NCBI RefSeq assembly: GCF_032854445.1
Contig: NC_088295.1
Location: 57,765,249-57,829,248 of the forward strand
Reading direction: 5' to 3'
Length of the DNA stretch: 64,000 nucleotides
Source of the DNA: Liolophura sinensis
Lineage: Eukaryota; Mollusca; Polyplacophora; Chitonida; Chitonidae
This document shows, piece by piece, positions 12,701 to 24,500 of this stretch; position 1 is the stretch's first letter; each line of letters starts with the position of its first letter. Made by a program: the position numbers and the translations under genes. The notes beneath the pieces are model-generated. The model made no database searches. It worked only from the letters and a program-made list of their open reading frames with translations, and was not told the origin of the DNA.

Positions 12701-15700
12701 TGGCGGTTCAGGCAAACTACCGTACCCACGGAGCAGCTTCAAGGCTCTGTCGAATGATTCGTCGTCGACGCCACTAAGGAAGGAAACTATGTCGTTGCAC
12801 TGGCTGCCTTTTGTGGGGTGAGTTTTAGCACCGTCTGCTGTAGTAATCATGTCTTGGAAATTTGGAAGAAACTTCTGAAGATTCAAAATATGTTCCATCA
12901 CAGATTCGGCATTTTCTGCCCAGGACATCATTTTACCACATTTGTGGCACAAATGGTCTGATGGTAGATAACTGACCTCTGGAGATCTTTCCTCTCCTTT
13001 CTGGAGTTTCGGATCGGCTTCTAATTTAATTGTGCAGCGTTTGCAAATTTTATACGAGTCATCTAGGTTACAATTAATGGCAACGTTATCATCGGGCTGC
13101 AGTTGGCCATTTGCATATGATTGCTTTGAAACCTTGTCCGCCATTTGCTTTCTGTCCCCACCATTGAGAATAGCACACCCGATTCCACTGACAGTTTGAT
13201 TTTGTTGGAACGTATTTGTGAATGAAGTATTGTTGTAATCTTGAGAAGCCAAGGCAACGACGTGGTTTATATCTTCATGGACCGGAGAGGGTTTTCGTGG
13301 TTCGGGAATTCCCATGCCATTGCTTTCATGACCTCCGTGACCTTCGTTACCTGAACCTGGGGACTCCACATCCGTACTTCGACCACCGTCACCGGGGAAA
13401 CCCAAGCCTTTTTCCAACCTGCCAACTAACAAGTCATGCATGGCCGCGAAGGAGTTTGGTTTCCGGTTTTGGATGGCCCGCCGCAGCTCCTTCTCTGGGG
13501 TTTTCATTATCCTCGATATGTACTCAACCACATCCTCGGAGACTGTTCGACGCCCGCAGCCTTGTACTGCCCCTACCCTCTGGACGGGTTCGGTGTACCC
13601 CTCTGTTAGCCAAGGGTTCGTCACAATCTCCCCCACAGTAATTCGTGTAGTGTCCCGAGGGTCTAACATACGCTGAATCAACTCTTGACAACCTGCGATA
13701 AAAACAGTACTTCACGTGTACGTATCTGTTAACAATATAAACAACTACCGCAATTTTCTCCTAATTTTTAAAATTAATCTTGATGAGCATTTTATTTAGT
13801 TAAAGCAAACGTTTACTCTCCGTTCCATGCTTCGTGGAAGATTGTATGACTGACTTAATGAATATTTTTGCTCGTAAGAAATTCTGGCTTCTGAAAAATT
13901 TCTGTATTCCATTCTATTGCTTGATTTGTGCCCTCTTCATTGTCAGATTATGAGATTCGGAAGTGTTATCTAGTAGTTTAATCATAAGCTTCTTGTGTAC
14001 CCATAAAAGGTTGCTACACTTGACATATTAAAAAAAAGTCAAAAGACCGAGTGTATGTTCAACGGGAATATTTAATAGAAGCCTCTGTAAATGATTTTTT
14101 TTTATAGTTTCTAAAGTTACACCCCCAGGGACAGCGTAAAGACAGTGTTGCATGCGAATGTGAATCCAAATTCAATGTTTTTAATTGCCCTATACCTGAA
14201 GATAAAGTGTCTGGCACAGAACACCCTCTTAACATAGCGGCGTAGAGTCTTGTCAAGTTGTATGGCTGTGTGGTCTCAAAAGGGATCCGCCCTGTCAGCA
14301 TGACGAACATGTTCACTCCTCTTGAACAACAGTATAAAACATAACACATGGTTATAACAAGTAAAATCCACCTTTACGAATTGTCCGTCAAGAACACACT
14401 CTTGACCATTTATAATCGATGTTGCCGAAAGTAGGACAACGGGGTCACAGACATTGGTTACAAATGTTCAGTCTCTCTGTGACGTCACAATTGCTTTCAT
14501 TTTCATTTGCTTTGGGGTGAAAAGTAACGTCATCACGCGAGAGAGTGGGGGGACATTGGACGTGTGGGATCTATCCATTACTCACAGGCATACTAAAACA
14601 AGACCGTGGGACGTTTCATATTGATTTCGAGTCTTGTACGCTATGCCCAGCGGCAAATTTCACACGGCACATAATTTATAACTCGACACAGCTCATTTTG
14701 AATTTAATGTCAAACAAAGCCTGCGTTTCTAACAAAAAAATTCATGTACGTTTGTATCTTAACACATGTAAACTCAGTCACTATAAAAAAAAGAATAGTT
14801 ATTTATGTATACCGGTATTTATTTATTTCATTGACACAGTGCTCAAGATTTCTCGAGTACTTCCGACAGATTCCTGGCAAACCTCCTGACTTAAATCCGC
14901 AGCCAAAGTTGCGAGCGCTAGACGAGAAAAAAAAACGTGTTAAATTGTTTGTACTTACAAACTCCAAATGTCGACTGGCGGTCCATACTTCCGTTTACTG
15001 AACACTTCCGGCGCAGTGAATGCTGGGGAACCACACTGCGTTGTCAGAGTCTGGTCACCCTCACAGAAGTTCCCCAGTCCAAAATCTACAGTTAATAAAG
15101 TGTAAACATTATAAAATATGGGCTGATCATTAGCAGCCAGCCTATTTAAAGAGATGCTTAAATATATGTATACTAACAACATGCATCTAAACATCAAATT
15201 CAATCTTTATTAGCTGATTGCTGTTTAATTCTATACTCATGAATTCATTTTATGTGTACGATGGAGATCAGATTTATGGGGGATGGAACCTGAGTGCTCG
15301 GGGTAAACCATCAACCTCTGTCAAGTTATTGACGAACTTTCGAACGGGAAGGCTGCCACGCAGAATTTAAAGTGATAATAAAGGCTAATTGTAACTTACC
15401 GATAACCTTAACGTTCATTTGGCCATCTAGGAGCAGGTTGTCCACTTTGATATCCCTGCAAGAAGAAAAAGTAGGAAGAACTACATGAAATCCGTACCTC
15501 TACCCTTCCTTGTTGAAAGGGTAAATCGACTTATACTGATTGAGTACTGCTAGATACATCTGCTGTAAGAAAATCGGTCTCTTAAATCCGAATTGAGAAA
15601 ATAAATACTTTAAGCGGACAATCATCTGTAACTTAACAATTGTTGCGATTTTTTTCTTCTCTTACGTAAAAAATTCTTCCTTGCTCAACACCATGAACAA

Positions 15701-18513
15701 GATCATATGAACACTCGGTTTCAGACCCTGTTCATACATTTTTGTTAAACTGGCGTAATATCTTTTTTTCACACTATATGTGTTGTTTTTTTTTACTATA
15801 TGGGCCTACTTGTCCGGTGCAATGGTTGAAATTAAAGCAATTAAAAAAAGGAAGGGGCACAAATACTGTTACTGAAAAAATGTAAGTAAAACTGATTACA
15901 GGTTGTTGATCCTTTTGGTCTTTAATTTGGTTTGTCACAATGAGTTTTCTTATAGTACAGTGGAAAACCATTTCCGCCTACAGTAATTCGGGTCCAATCT
16001 GTGTAGTATTTTGTGTATTTTTGCCATTGCGATGAGGATTTATGGGCAAACTGGTGACGTAGTGCCCATGTATTATCAGAGAACACACATGGTCAGTTCA
16101 GCTTGGACACCATTCCATTGAAAAAGGAACCCTGACATTTCTGCGAAAGTTTCAAGAATATATCACCATGGATTTGCTTCTTACCTGTGGACGATCCCTG
16201 ACTGGTGGATGTGATCCACAGCCGACACAAGCTGACGCATGAACTTTCGGGTTTCAACTTCACTTAGACGTTTTCTGTTAACAAGGCATGAAATAACAAT
16301 ACGATATTTGTACGATAAATGATTTACCGAATGGCGATCATTATGGGGACTGTCTGACGGTAGAGTAAGTAGCACTGTCTAAGATCGTTTATCGCCCTTA
16401 TAGCAGCACGGAAATTATTGCAGTGCAAAAATTGTAAGAAACAAGTCTTACTTTAGCTTTTTTGTATACGTCTCTGTAATTTCTCGTGATACATGATCGC
16501 GCCAACATTAATTCTTTGGTCCTAACCTCTCCGACAAATACTTCACAAACTCCCCACCCGCCGCCAGTTCTAGCACCATGTAGTAGCCATTCTCCGTCTC
16601 CATGACCTCGTAGAGGTGAATGATGTTCGGATGACATAACTTCTGCAGCATCAGCGCTTCGCGGCGGAGGTTCTTCCGTAAATAGTCCCGAAGTGAGATG
16701 GCTTTCTTTGTTATCACTTTCACAGCAACCTGTAATGGCGCCATTTATTTGTTGATTAATTAAATTGTTGATTGACTGATTGATTGGTTGATTGGTTGTA
16801 GGTTTCGTTAGCGGCTCCATTAACCATTTTCATGCTTATACGTTTATTCCTTTACAACGCACAATATACTGTTGCCCGAAGATGTCCGAAGCAAAGAAGA
16901 ACAAGAACGTGCGTTATTTAAGGTTTGATACAAACTAATGGTTGCTGGATTCGAACTCCTGTTCCTATCTTATACACCTTCAATATCCTCACAATTACAC
17001 ATAAAGGCGAACCTTTGTAGTATAACTCAGCTAGCCTTCCAAGGTTTGTCTATCATTATTTCTCGGTACCCCAATTGATTATAGCACAAGAGATTACTTA
17101 TAATCTCCCTATCAAATACCACCGTGCAACCCTAGCCTTCTATTCTGTGTGGAGCTTAGTGACAGATATATTTCAGTAACACCGCTCAAAGATATCACGT
17201 GAACTTTGATGTGAGGCCAATCTAACCATTGCAGTCCTCTCGGAATCGTCTATATAATCATAGGCATTTACGCTCTTTCTGATATACATGGACTATATAT
17301 CAGTATAAACACTACATCTCAGAGTACAACGAGAGCAGTGACGACTGTGAGATAGTTAGCAAACCGTCATACGTAACCGGTGAAATACGGCCTCTTGTCA
17401 GTTTATCTCAGTTACTGTTTTATTTTAACTGTTCATGTAAATGCATAAAAAGTGTCAACTTATGTGCCCTTTAGCAGTACGACGTAAACAGAATTAAGTA
17501 GAAAAAGTACACTGATGTTAATGGAAATCCATTAGAGGTTGCTAGAGGTCTAGAATTACTAAAAATGCTGGGTCGCCACCACATTTATAAATGTAAAGAC
17601 ATGGTTCTCTCTTTTTCAATATTCTTCACTAAACACGAATCAAGAAATAAATTTTTTTTGCCATATCTGCGTTATAAATAACACGAATATGGGTTAACGA
17701 TATGTCCACTATTTGAGCAGAGGGATGCAGATTCAGTAAGAACTTGTCATCTGACATTTATTTGTTTATGTCGTATCGATTAAATCATGTGAAATTGCTA
17801 TCGTGCTAGGCATGTGTTTCAAAGCTCTAACATTTATGCATATATATATTACAGCAATGAAAGAATTTTGAAAAGTGAGCAGGATCATAAACCTCCCCAG
17901 TTTATTTTTACCACGTTATAAACCCGGTGTTAAAGTCAGATCAGTGGAATTTATTGGTATTAAATTTAGATAGTTAAGATGTATACATACAAATATAGGC
18001 ATTTGTGACCAATAAGGCAATAAGAAAGTCTGCATGGACTACATCTGGTTAAAAAAAAACATATGGTATTTAGGCACACCAACACATTTGTAGAGATTTT
18101 AATTCAGGTTGAGTTCAAGCACTTAGTCTTAGAATGAATAAATCCATCTGGAAAATTCAACAATAAATAACCCACTTAAGCTTACAGGCGTTGGCTTTGT
18201 GCCCTGACACCACCCCAAATACGTGACTTAGAATTTGAATGACCTTCTATTGTACTGCAAGCCTTAACTGCATTTCGGGAGCCAGATATAGCCCTTTGAA
18301 ATACTCATGACTCTTTGTAAACTGACCCACTGACAAATTCACTGCCTATTTCAGTGCTGGGTGTAGTGTTATAAGAAAGTCATTAGAAGATGCCTTGACC
18401 CGTCTTACCTTCTCCTTGGCGAATATATGCGAGGCCAGCCGGACTTTGCCGAAAGAACCCCCGCCAAGGGTACGTTCCAAAAGGTAATTCCCCACCTTCT
18501 TTCTTTTTTTCAT
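3523..18513 (-). CDS. HUNK: HUNK-like AMPK-family Ser/Thr protein kinase, whole gene (nine coding exons)
   Basis: Exons join at 18513-18409, 16729-16527, 16274-16185, 15455-15400, 15085-14959, 14320-14196, 13692-12352, 6077-4737 and 3707-3523. All junction phases agree and the sum is 3,573 nt (1,190 codons plus stop). Kinase landmarks in order are the glycine loop GGGSFGKV (residues 17-24), Lys39 in VAVKVI, HRDIKVDN (about 132-139), DFG (152-154), an LKB1-type activation-loop Thr167 in LTTQCGSP, then APE. NPWL near 264 ends the catalytic domain. A UBA-like helix region (SEDVVEYISRIMK) and a long low-complexity tail with CXXC pairs follow. Features such as NLRRE, METENGYYMV, GVNMFVMLTGRIPF and LTRLYAAM resemble HUNK more than SNRK or NIM1. 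Human HUNK is 714 aa, so the tail here is much longer. The kinase exons are certain; joining exons 7, 8 and 9 is an inference from phase and splice sites. Confidence 0.78.
4003..4064 (+). mobile_element. SINE-C 3' tail
   Basis: AGTACGACGTTAAACCCCAA followed by CACTCACTCACTC repeats, the same tail as the SINE-C copies at 34.9 and 44.5 kb. It lies in the last intron of the kinase gene. Confidence 0.75.
4437..4579 (-). mobile_element. SINE-C, internally deleted
   Basis: Reverse strand: the tail (GCTTGGGGTTTAAC, ACGACGAAGGAAT) is joined almost directly to the tRNA-like head (GGATTGACCCTGGATC, GAAGCGGACG). About 200 bp of the middle is missing relative to 44.2 kb. Confidence 0.75.
4737..6077 (-). 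CDS. HUNK: Probable exon 8 of the HUNK-like kinase (long CXXC-containing tail)
   Basis: A 1,341-nt open stretch with no good initiator: the open frame runs upstream of its first ATG to a stop at 6136, as expected of an internal exon. It can start at a TTGCCAG acceptor at 6078 in the phase needed after exon 7. It ends at a strong GGAT|GTAAGT donor, whose phase fits exon 9. The product is hydrophilic, rich in Ser, Pro and basic residues. It carries CLYC with a further Cys 15 residues on, a CALC pair and a basic KKQKLRKRPRKR cluster that could be a nuclear signal. I recognise no family. Linkage to the kinase rests on strand, phase and similar CXXC style. Confidence 0.62.
6808..7240 (-). mobile_element. 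SINE-A interrupted by a small inverted-repeat element
   Basis: The SINE-A tail and core occupy 6808-6958 and the tRNA-like half (TTGAACTTGAGCTCACGG, GCGACCGCATTGGTGAGAGG) resumes at 7169. The 210 bp between is a separate MITE-like insert. Confidence 0.82.
6959..7168. mobile_element. MITE-like element with terminal inverted repeats
   Basis: Ends are GGGCCGATTCCATGAAGCCA and its near-perfect reverse complement (AAATGGCTTCTGTGGAATCG, then GCCC). Inner arms carry AGCTTAAGTC and GACTTAGATC. No transposase frame is present, so it is non-autonomous. It lies inside a SINE-A and is therefore younger than it. Confidence 0.75.
7241..12064 (-). other. Kinase intron 7, no gene seen
   Basis: A+T-rich sequence with short homopolymers. 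Several open frames of 60-113 codons occur but none has recognisable domains. A 113-codon frame at 10382-10723 has a hydrophobic start and clustered Cys; nothing else supports it. Confidence 0.6.
12065..12290 (-). mobile_element. SINE-A
   Basis: Reverse-strand SINE-A: T-rich tail, TTACGCCTTGCTCAAAAATA, the CGACCGCGGCCAGCATTAT core and GCTGGAGAGGAAGCCAACAC. It ends before the tRNA head and abuts the 3' end of exon 7. Confidence 0.85.
12352..13692 (-). CDS. HUNK: HUNK-like kinase exon 7 (end of kinase domain, UBA-like region, linker)
   Basis: Acceptor TATCGCAG|GTTGTC; probable donor TTTCAG|GTAGAT (phase 1). Encodes ELIQRMLDPRDTTRITV and NPWLTEG, which close the C-lobe. SEDVVEYISRIMKTPEKEL follows, placed like the UBA-like region after the HUNK kinase domain, and then about 370 low-complexity residues. 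Two CXXC pairs (CKRC and CHKC, about 38 residues apart) could bind zinc. If the donor is not used, the frame stops at 12302 and would give a shorter isoform. Confidence 0.85.
14196..14320 (-). CDS. HUNK: HUNK-like kinase exon 6
   Basis: Acceptor GTTCAAG|AGGAGTG and donor TTCAG|GTATAG, phase 1. Encodes GVNMFVMLTGRIPFETT and NLTRLYAAMLRG of the C-lobe. Confidence 0.9.
14959..15085 (-). CDS. HUNK: HUNK-like kinase exon 5 (DFG, activation loop, APE)
   Basis: Encodes the DFG motif (its Asp codon split with exon 4), the activation loop LTTQCGSPAFTAPE and KYGPPVDIWS. Acceptor AACTGTAG, donor AGTTT|GTAAGT, phase 2. The activation-loop Thr before QCGSP is at the LKB1 target position of AMPK-related kinases. 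Confidence 0.93.
15216..15365 (-). mobile_element. Old SINE-A fragment
   Basis: Diverged reverse-strand copy: GTGTACGATGGAGATCAG, then TTTATGGGGGATGGAACC and CGGGGTAAACCATCAACC align with the SINE-A core in order. It lies in the intron between exons 5 and 4. Confidence 0.5.
15400..15455 (-). CDS. HUNK: HUNK-like kinase exon 4 (catalytic loop)
   Basis: A 56-nt micro-exon encoding DIKVDNLLLDGQMNVKVI, the catalytic Asp and the Asn of subdomain VI. Acceptor TTCTTGCAG, donor ATCG|GTAAGT, phase 1. Both neighbours fit in phase. Confidence 0.92.
16185..16274 (-). CDS. HUNK: HUNK-like kinase exon 3
   Basis: Acceptor TTAACAG and donor CACAG|GTAAGA; 90 nt. Encodes KRLSEVETRKFMRQLVSAV, then HIHQSGIVH. 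The split Arg codon at its end begins the HRD motif. Confidence 0.92.
16527..16729 (-). CDS. HUNK: HUNK-like kinase exon 2 (catalytic Lys, helix C)
   Basis: Acceptor ATTACAG|GTTGCTGTG and donor GAGAG|GTTAGG (phase 2). Encodes VAVKVITKK with the ATP-binding Lys, NLRREALML with the helix-C Glu, HPNIIHLYEV and ENGYYMVLELAAGGE at the hinge. Confidence 0.92.
17372..17447 (-). repeat. Interspersed repeat, partner of 26282-26356
   Basis: The reverse complement matches 26282-26356 closely over about 75 bp (shared GCATTTACATGAACAG, TAAACTGACAAGAG, CCGTATTTCACCGGTTACG). Element type not recognised. Confidence 0.7.
18409..18513 (-). CDS. HUNK: HUNK-like kinase exon 1 (glycine-rich loop)
   Basis: Encodes 35 residues from an ATG at 18513 (MKKRKKVGNYLLERT, then GGGSFGKVRLASHIF) and ends at AAG|GTAAGA, phase 0. 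An in-frame TGA lies seven codons upstream of this ATG. A longer frame from an ATG at 18598 overlaps it in another phase (see findings). The start is therefore uncertain, but the glycine-loop exon itself is clear. Confidence 0.85.
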
Positions 18514-18598
18514 CGGATGAGAAATCTGGTTTCAAGTTCTCTAATTCACGGAATGTTTTGTCTAATGCTGTCATATTGTTAGCCTTGCTTGGTGTCAT

Positions 18599-21500
18599 TT
18601 GTTACATTTTGTACCCAGCGTTCCCTGCCGAGGTCGATGGTTACAGACAGTCCGTTGTCGTTGTTGTTGCTTCCCCCAGTCAGTTTTAGAGACTTTTTCA
18701 TTTAAAACAACACGTGACTCATATCGATCCGATTCTGCTATAAATTCCAATTACCAATTATACCGATAAGCTTTTTGTCCTTGTAAAGTAGGGATTTTTA
18801 TCACCACTCATCGATTTCGAGTCAAATGTCCACCAGTATTTGTCGACTTCCGATCAATAAAATGTCAGAGATATGGACCACTTTGTAGATTAACGCTTCC
18901 ACTAGAGTCTAGATTGACACACTGTATAGGCCATCAAATCACACCCGACAAAACACGTTTGCCCGCGTATAGGTTATGTGTCCAGAAAATCTTGCTGTCT
19001 GTTAACGCCATTGACATACTGTAGTTATTATCCTACCAAGGGTGTTCATGTATAGGCTCATCATTTGCACACCAATGCGATCCACGGTGGACAACAGGGC
19101 AAATCCGCTGAGGCGATTAAATTTGTCCGCTTCGCAAGTCTTAGCCCCAGTCCTTTCCCTTTCATCCAATCTCCAGATTTGTTATGCTGAGTAAGGTCGT
19201 TTGTCAAGTATGTTAATATTGTAGTCAACAATATGTTTACATGTAAAGAATGATGTGTGGCTAGCGACGATAACATCTTGACCTGTCCATTGAAGCAAGT
19301 GGAGTACGGCTTGCATGTTCATTTGTTCCATCCACACGATTACGTGTTTTGTAGTTGTATTCGCTCAGGTATATACCAAAAGCTTGTGTTCATTACACAA
19401 GTGTAATGAATTCGGGAGGTATCATGTAAACGCTTGTCCATTCCACCTAACTGTCTTTTTATGACCGAATTTCAGCACATGTGCTTGTCTGCCACGCAGA
19501 GAACTGTACACCTCCTTTCGCGCCTAAGGGTTGATTGCTACACCTGTATAAAATCCCATAGCTCAAGGTTTGTCCACTGATCATTCGCAACAGCACGTGG
19601 GTAATGGTTCGCCGAGTAAAGCTCGTATCTGCCCAAATTTTGTCCAGAAAAACGTTTATACTTATGCATGTCTTTGAGAACCGACTTGCCGTGTAAAATC
19701 TGACGCACTAATTTCCTGTAATAATTTTTGACACGACAGGACACAGGTGACCCGCGTGCATTGGTTTCCCATCATTCCGGCTCTTCACACTTTCACCAAT
19801 TTGTGAACCTGTTTTTCAAAGGCAGCTGAAAAAGGGAAAGCTATGTATCAAAACGATGACATTCAAAAAATCTCAGAAACTGTATCTGATTATATTAATC
19901 TATTGTTTGGATTAATGCCATGCATATAATTAGGGTTTGTTAAATAACCGTGTCGGTAAGATTAACTAGAATACGGTTGTACACATACATATATATCCTT
20001 TATGTGGCTATTTAATCCTTGATACTAGATGTCAAAACAGACGTTAGTGCATTCATTTCTTGGACGATTTTTCAGCCAAGGTCAAAAGTGTTACCACATA
20101 TAAAGTATGAAATTATGCTGAATACCGAGATGAAGCAATCAAAAACTTTAAGCCGTGTATGTCCGAATAATGTGCTTGATTTTCTACGTCTATCATGTAC
20201 CATAATTGGTCAGTCCGAAGTAGACCTTGGTTATAAAGTTGTGTCTGAAGCATAGGCGATTGTACCGCTTTACGCCAACTCAGTAGTATTTCAGCAACAG
20301 TGAGTCGATTGTTATGTTTACACAAAATGTGCATATCAGTCGCTGTTTCATTTGCAACATTCATGTTTGTAACGAAGTTGTTTGGCAAGATTTATACTAC
20401 ACACCTAAAATAAACTTAACTAGATACGAATGTGAAACCGAAGCCTGAAGAGCTTGATATGTTTTGTGTCTTATTTTTGTCAGTGATTTCAGCGCTTTGC
20501 TGTAAAGTTTCCAAAACTCTCAATGAGAAGGCGCTAGATAGAATATCAGTCACTTTTTACAGTAATATACAAGTCCTTGTAAATCGTGAATTGGTCTTAT
20601 ATGTACTATATACAAATACATGTATACATGTGTAAGACAACTACGTTATCAGGCGTAAAAAGCCTGTAGATGGAAACATCACCTTAATGAATTATTTTTA
20701 GATTCACACCTTATATGCACCTAGTCACAAAATGTAAAGTCTTTGTCTCAGGAATCAATTTCACCATTCTTTTAATGGATGCTTAAATGGAAACAGAATC
20801 GACGATTAGTGGCTGACAGTGGAGATCGGGTTTCCTGAAATAAACTCTGCAGCCTTGGTCACGCTCATATAAATCTGCCATGTCTAAAATTCAGTTTACG
20901 CTAGGCATAGCCTGGACATGTCTATTACTGACACCAGCCATCCAGAATCGATTCTCTATCCCTTTATAACATGACTGAAACTTGAATGGTTACTAACACA
21001 AGAACAAATGTACATGTGCCATGAATTATACACCAGTATATATAATCATTGTATAACGTTGACCCCTGCGCAATCTGGGACACACATATTCTTTACATTA
21101 TGAAGGAATACACATAAATGTGCGTTCAAAGGTAAACATATTTACACGTCTAAGGTATATATACCTAAACAGGAGTACACATTGTATTTCCTTGTTCTAC
21201 AATTATGAGGATATGTTAACACCCTACCTGTTTTGTACTTCACCCGGTATGCTCTTTTTAATGTATAGTTTCTGCATTCACTATATACAGATGAATTAGC
21301 ACCCGACTCCCATTATTCCGTTCAAGTAGAGAATTGACGCGTTCATGCGGTCTTCTCACTTTCCCTTGGAGCGCGAGGACTGGTATATTGAATCTCTCGT
21401 TCCTCTACATGCCTGGGTAAGTCGGTTGATTACTCCCACACCGGGTTAGAAGGCTATGTACGTATAACCACATGCATTATGCAATTCAATTTAAAATTCG

Positions 21501-24500
21501 CAACAATAGCGTGACAACACGAATATGTCGCAGTCCGTGATCCGTTATTTTTACAGCTCACGATTTTGCACTCGATCATTAAACCGTCAATGGGGTTTGC
21601 AGAGGCTCCCGTGTTTTGAATATACGAGGAAAACACACCAGGTAGTCAAAGAGGTATTGGATTTAGTATAAGGTTATTTACTCTGGGCAAACACACAAGT
21701 CGTCTTTCTATATAGGTTTAGCACATAATAAACACACATTTGATACGCACTTTGGTTATAAAAAGCTTACATCAAAGCTGCTAAGCATTAACTTAACCGT
21801 AACTAATGCCGTAATCAAGTCATGCCTGAGTATAGGGCCTGACGGTCATCTGGATACGCTTTTAGCCTGTACTGTGGACCCTCAATACACTTTCGGTGTT
21901 TGTACATGAGTTCAAATCCCGTCAGTTATGTACATCAGTCGATATACTACATTTTAATAAGCGTGTCATTGGTTAAAACTTGTATTTAATTCGTTAATCC
22001 ACACGTGTATATTTAACATTTTTAATCCTCTTTTAAACTGAACACACGAACCATAACGTAATTATGCAAAAATGTAAAACTTTATGTATTTTTTAAAAAA
22101 TGATAGCGGTGAATCATGCACCGTGAATATGTACCCAAAACAATCAACGAGGTGGCATGTATAACTTCCTTTTAATTCTTGCCAAAAAAACAAAACCCAA
22201 TGTGTGTATACACAGCAAAAATTGATGACGTTGCTCGTTTTGCATACAAGCATACACCCGTGTTTACCCGTGTCTAACCATATTCCAACCCCATCAGGTC
22301 ATTACCATCCGCGCGGATTAGCCTGTAAACATCAATCGCATTAGTCCACAATTGGATAATTTTTCTAACCAACTGGATCGCGTGAGACTATTTATTAATT
22401 ACACGCATGACTCATGTTTGTTATATAGTCTTGGCAGTGAACCTCAATCTGTGTTATCGGCTTAACTGTCGACATCACTGTATGGGTTCTTAGCAGTTGT
22501 TGACGCCCTCAGTGCATGGTCACGTGTAGGCATACGTGGATCATTACCTTTGTCCAAGACTAAATATATGATATATGCTTACACTCTTCATATTTTGTCA
22601 TTTATATCATTTTTATTGATTTTTCCAAATATTGCAGTGTTATGGCACAAATATTTTTTTTCATTTGTGCTGTTGCTTGTAATAAATAAACAGTGATTTG
22701 GGCGAAAACAGATTATTTTAATGTATATAGGTTCAACCTTACTAATAAGCATTCCTATAGTACTAGCTTTGAGATGTAAGTGTTACATACGTGGGGATAG
22801 AAACAATATAAGAAACAAACAAATAAGTGAACGTGTAGAAGTTTAAACTTGATAATCTTTTTATATATAAGTGAGCCAGTGGAGATTCAAGATGTACTCA
22901 AAGCCAGTTATAAGGTTCTGCAACAAGCTTATCCTAATTTTTCATTTTTTTAGGACAGATATTAGTAGTGCTGAAAGGAAAGAATTACATTTCTCTCCCA
23001 GTTTTGGGGAAAACTAAAGATATGAATATGTTGTTCATTAGATGGACTAACCATGTGAAAAAAAAGAAACTAAATATTCCTGCCACAGGCGGATTCATAT
23101 TGGCTAAAAAGATCAGAAATAAGAAGAATTAGGGTAATGTGTACGGGTGATTTTATGATATCTGTCTTTCAGGCCGAGCGTTAAGTGAAAAGACCACGGT
23201 GAAATATCAGTTAACAAAAGTTTGACCGACCGACCAGACGAGTGATAGAGCGAATTTTACAGCTGTTTGTTGGAGTTAAAATGTGAAGTATAAGGAAATT
23301 GGACCCTTTGTCAATAAAAGTTATAATTGTAAATCAGTGTAAGATACATGTCTGTGCACAGAAGTTTTAATGGTGTGATTTTGATACAGTCGCTTTGTAT
23401 AGTTGTGTATGAAAGGGACATCAGAATGACATTTTCTGAAACCAATATATATTTGTTTCAGGAGGATCTGTATCAGATAAGAATACCCTGCGAGTTTACG
23501 TAAGACTGTGAGTTGACAATGAAGGAAAGTAATTAAGATTTTTTTTAATAAAAAAGGCTTTTCTCACCAGCTCTCTTTTCTCACCAGCAACTATTTGTCT
23601 CTTAGATTTGAGTAATCAGTTATGTAATCAAGCCATAAAATAAAGTGAACACCCAATCAAACGTTCTCTGTGCTGGGATGGTTTTCCTCATACTTAAACG
23701 GACTTTCAACAAAATCTCACAGTATGGTATTATATGTCAAGCGGAATTGCTCGGGATTGGTAAAACAAACCATGCGTTGGTACATAATCAGGGAATTTAG
23801 GGATACTTGAAAGATCATGGATACATAGTTTTGTGAACTCCCTAAAGTAAATAGGATCAGTAAAAGACAATATCCGCTGTTGTTATCCGAGTACCTCGTT
23901 AAAGTCTGTATAAGTGCAAAATAATGACTGCGAGTACCTTTTTTTTCGATCATTTTGTTGGTGAAATAGGCAGCCTTTAATTAAGACATATTTGCATTTC
24001 AAGAACGCACCTCACCATCAACTAAAGAACAAAAACAGCAAGAACAACTCTCACGTAAGGAGTCACTCATGGCCAATACAAGCGACAAATTTGTAACTAG
24101 AACCAGCCTGTTTTATGTAATAATTTAATATGTTTGCTCTCATCTATATGGGTCAATGGTAATGTAACTGTTTCCTCGACAGAGCGATACACCCATCTAA
24201 CCCGCATATAGCACTCGGTCATTATGATAAGTTCTCTCGAGGGAACAAGGAACATGGGGTGTTATTTTCTAAAATTGACCCAAAATGGGAATAACCATTT
24301 GTGTATTGTCACAGGTACTGTAGCCGATCTACCCAGTCAATGGCTCTTATAACGCGACATAACTTTTAGTCGTTTTGATTAATAATCCTGTATGACCCTT
24401 TCGCCGCTAGCAGTGTACACACCGCAATCCGCGTGTACAGTGACGACCTAAACTCATAAACTAATACCAGTCACCAAGGCAACTGTACCCGTTTTCATTA

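Noticed and set aside
16915-16975. Possible tRNA or vault-like locus on the minus strand (GGAGTTCGAATCCAGC B-box word)
   Set aside because: Only a B-box-like word is present; no A box, stems or T run at the right spacing.
21841-21935. Possible tRNA-like locus (CTGGATACGC ... GAGTTCAAATCCCG)
   Set aside because: Boxes are loosely similar but the arms do not pair and no terminator follows.
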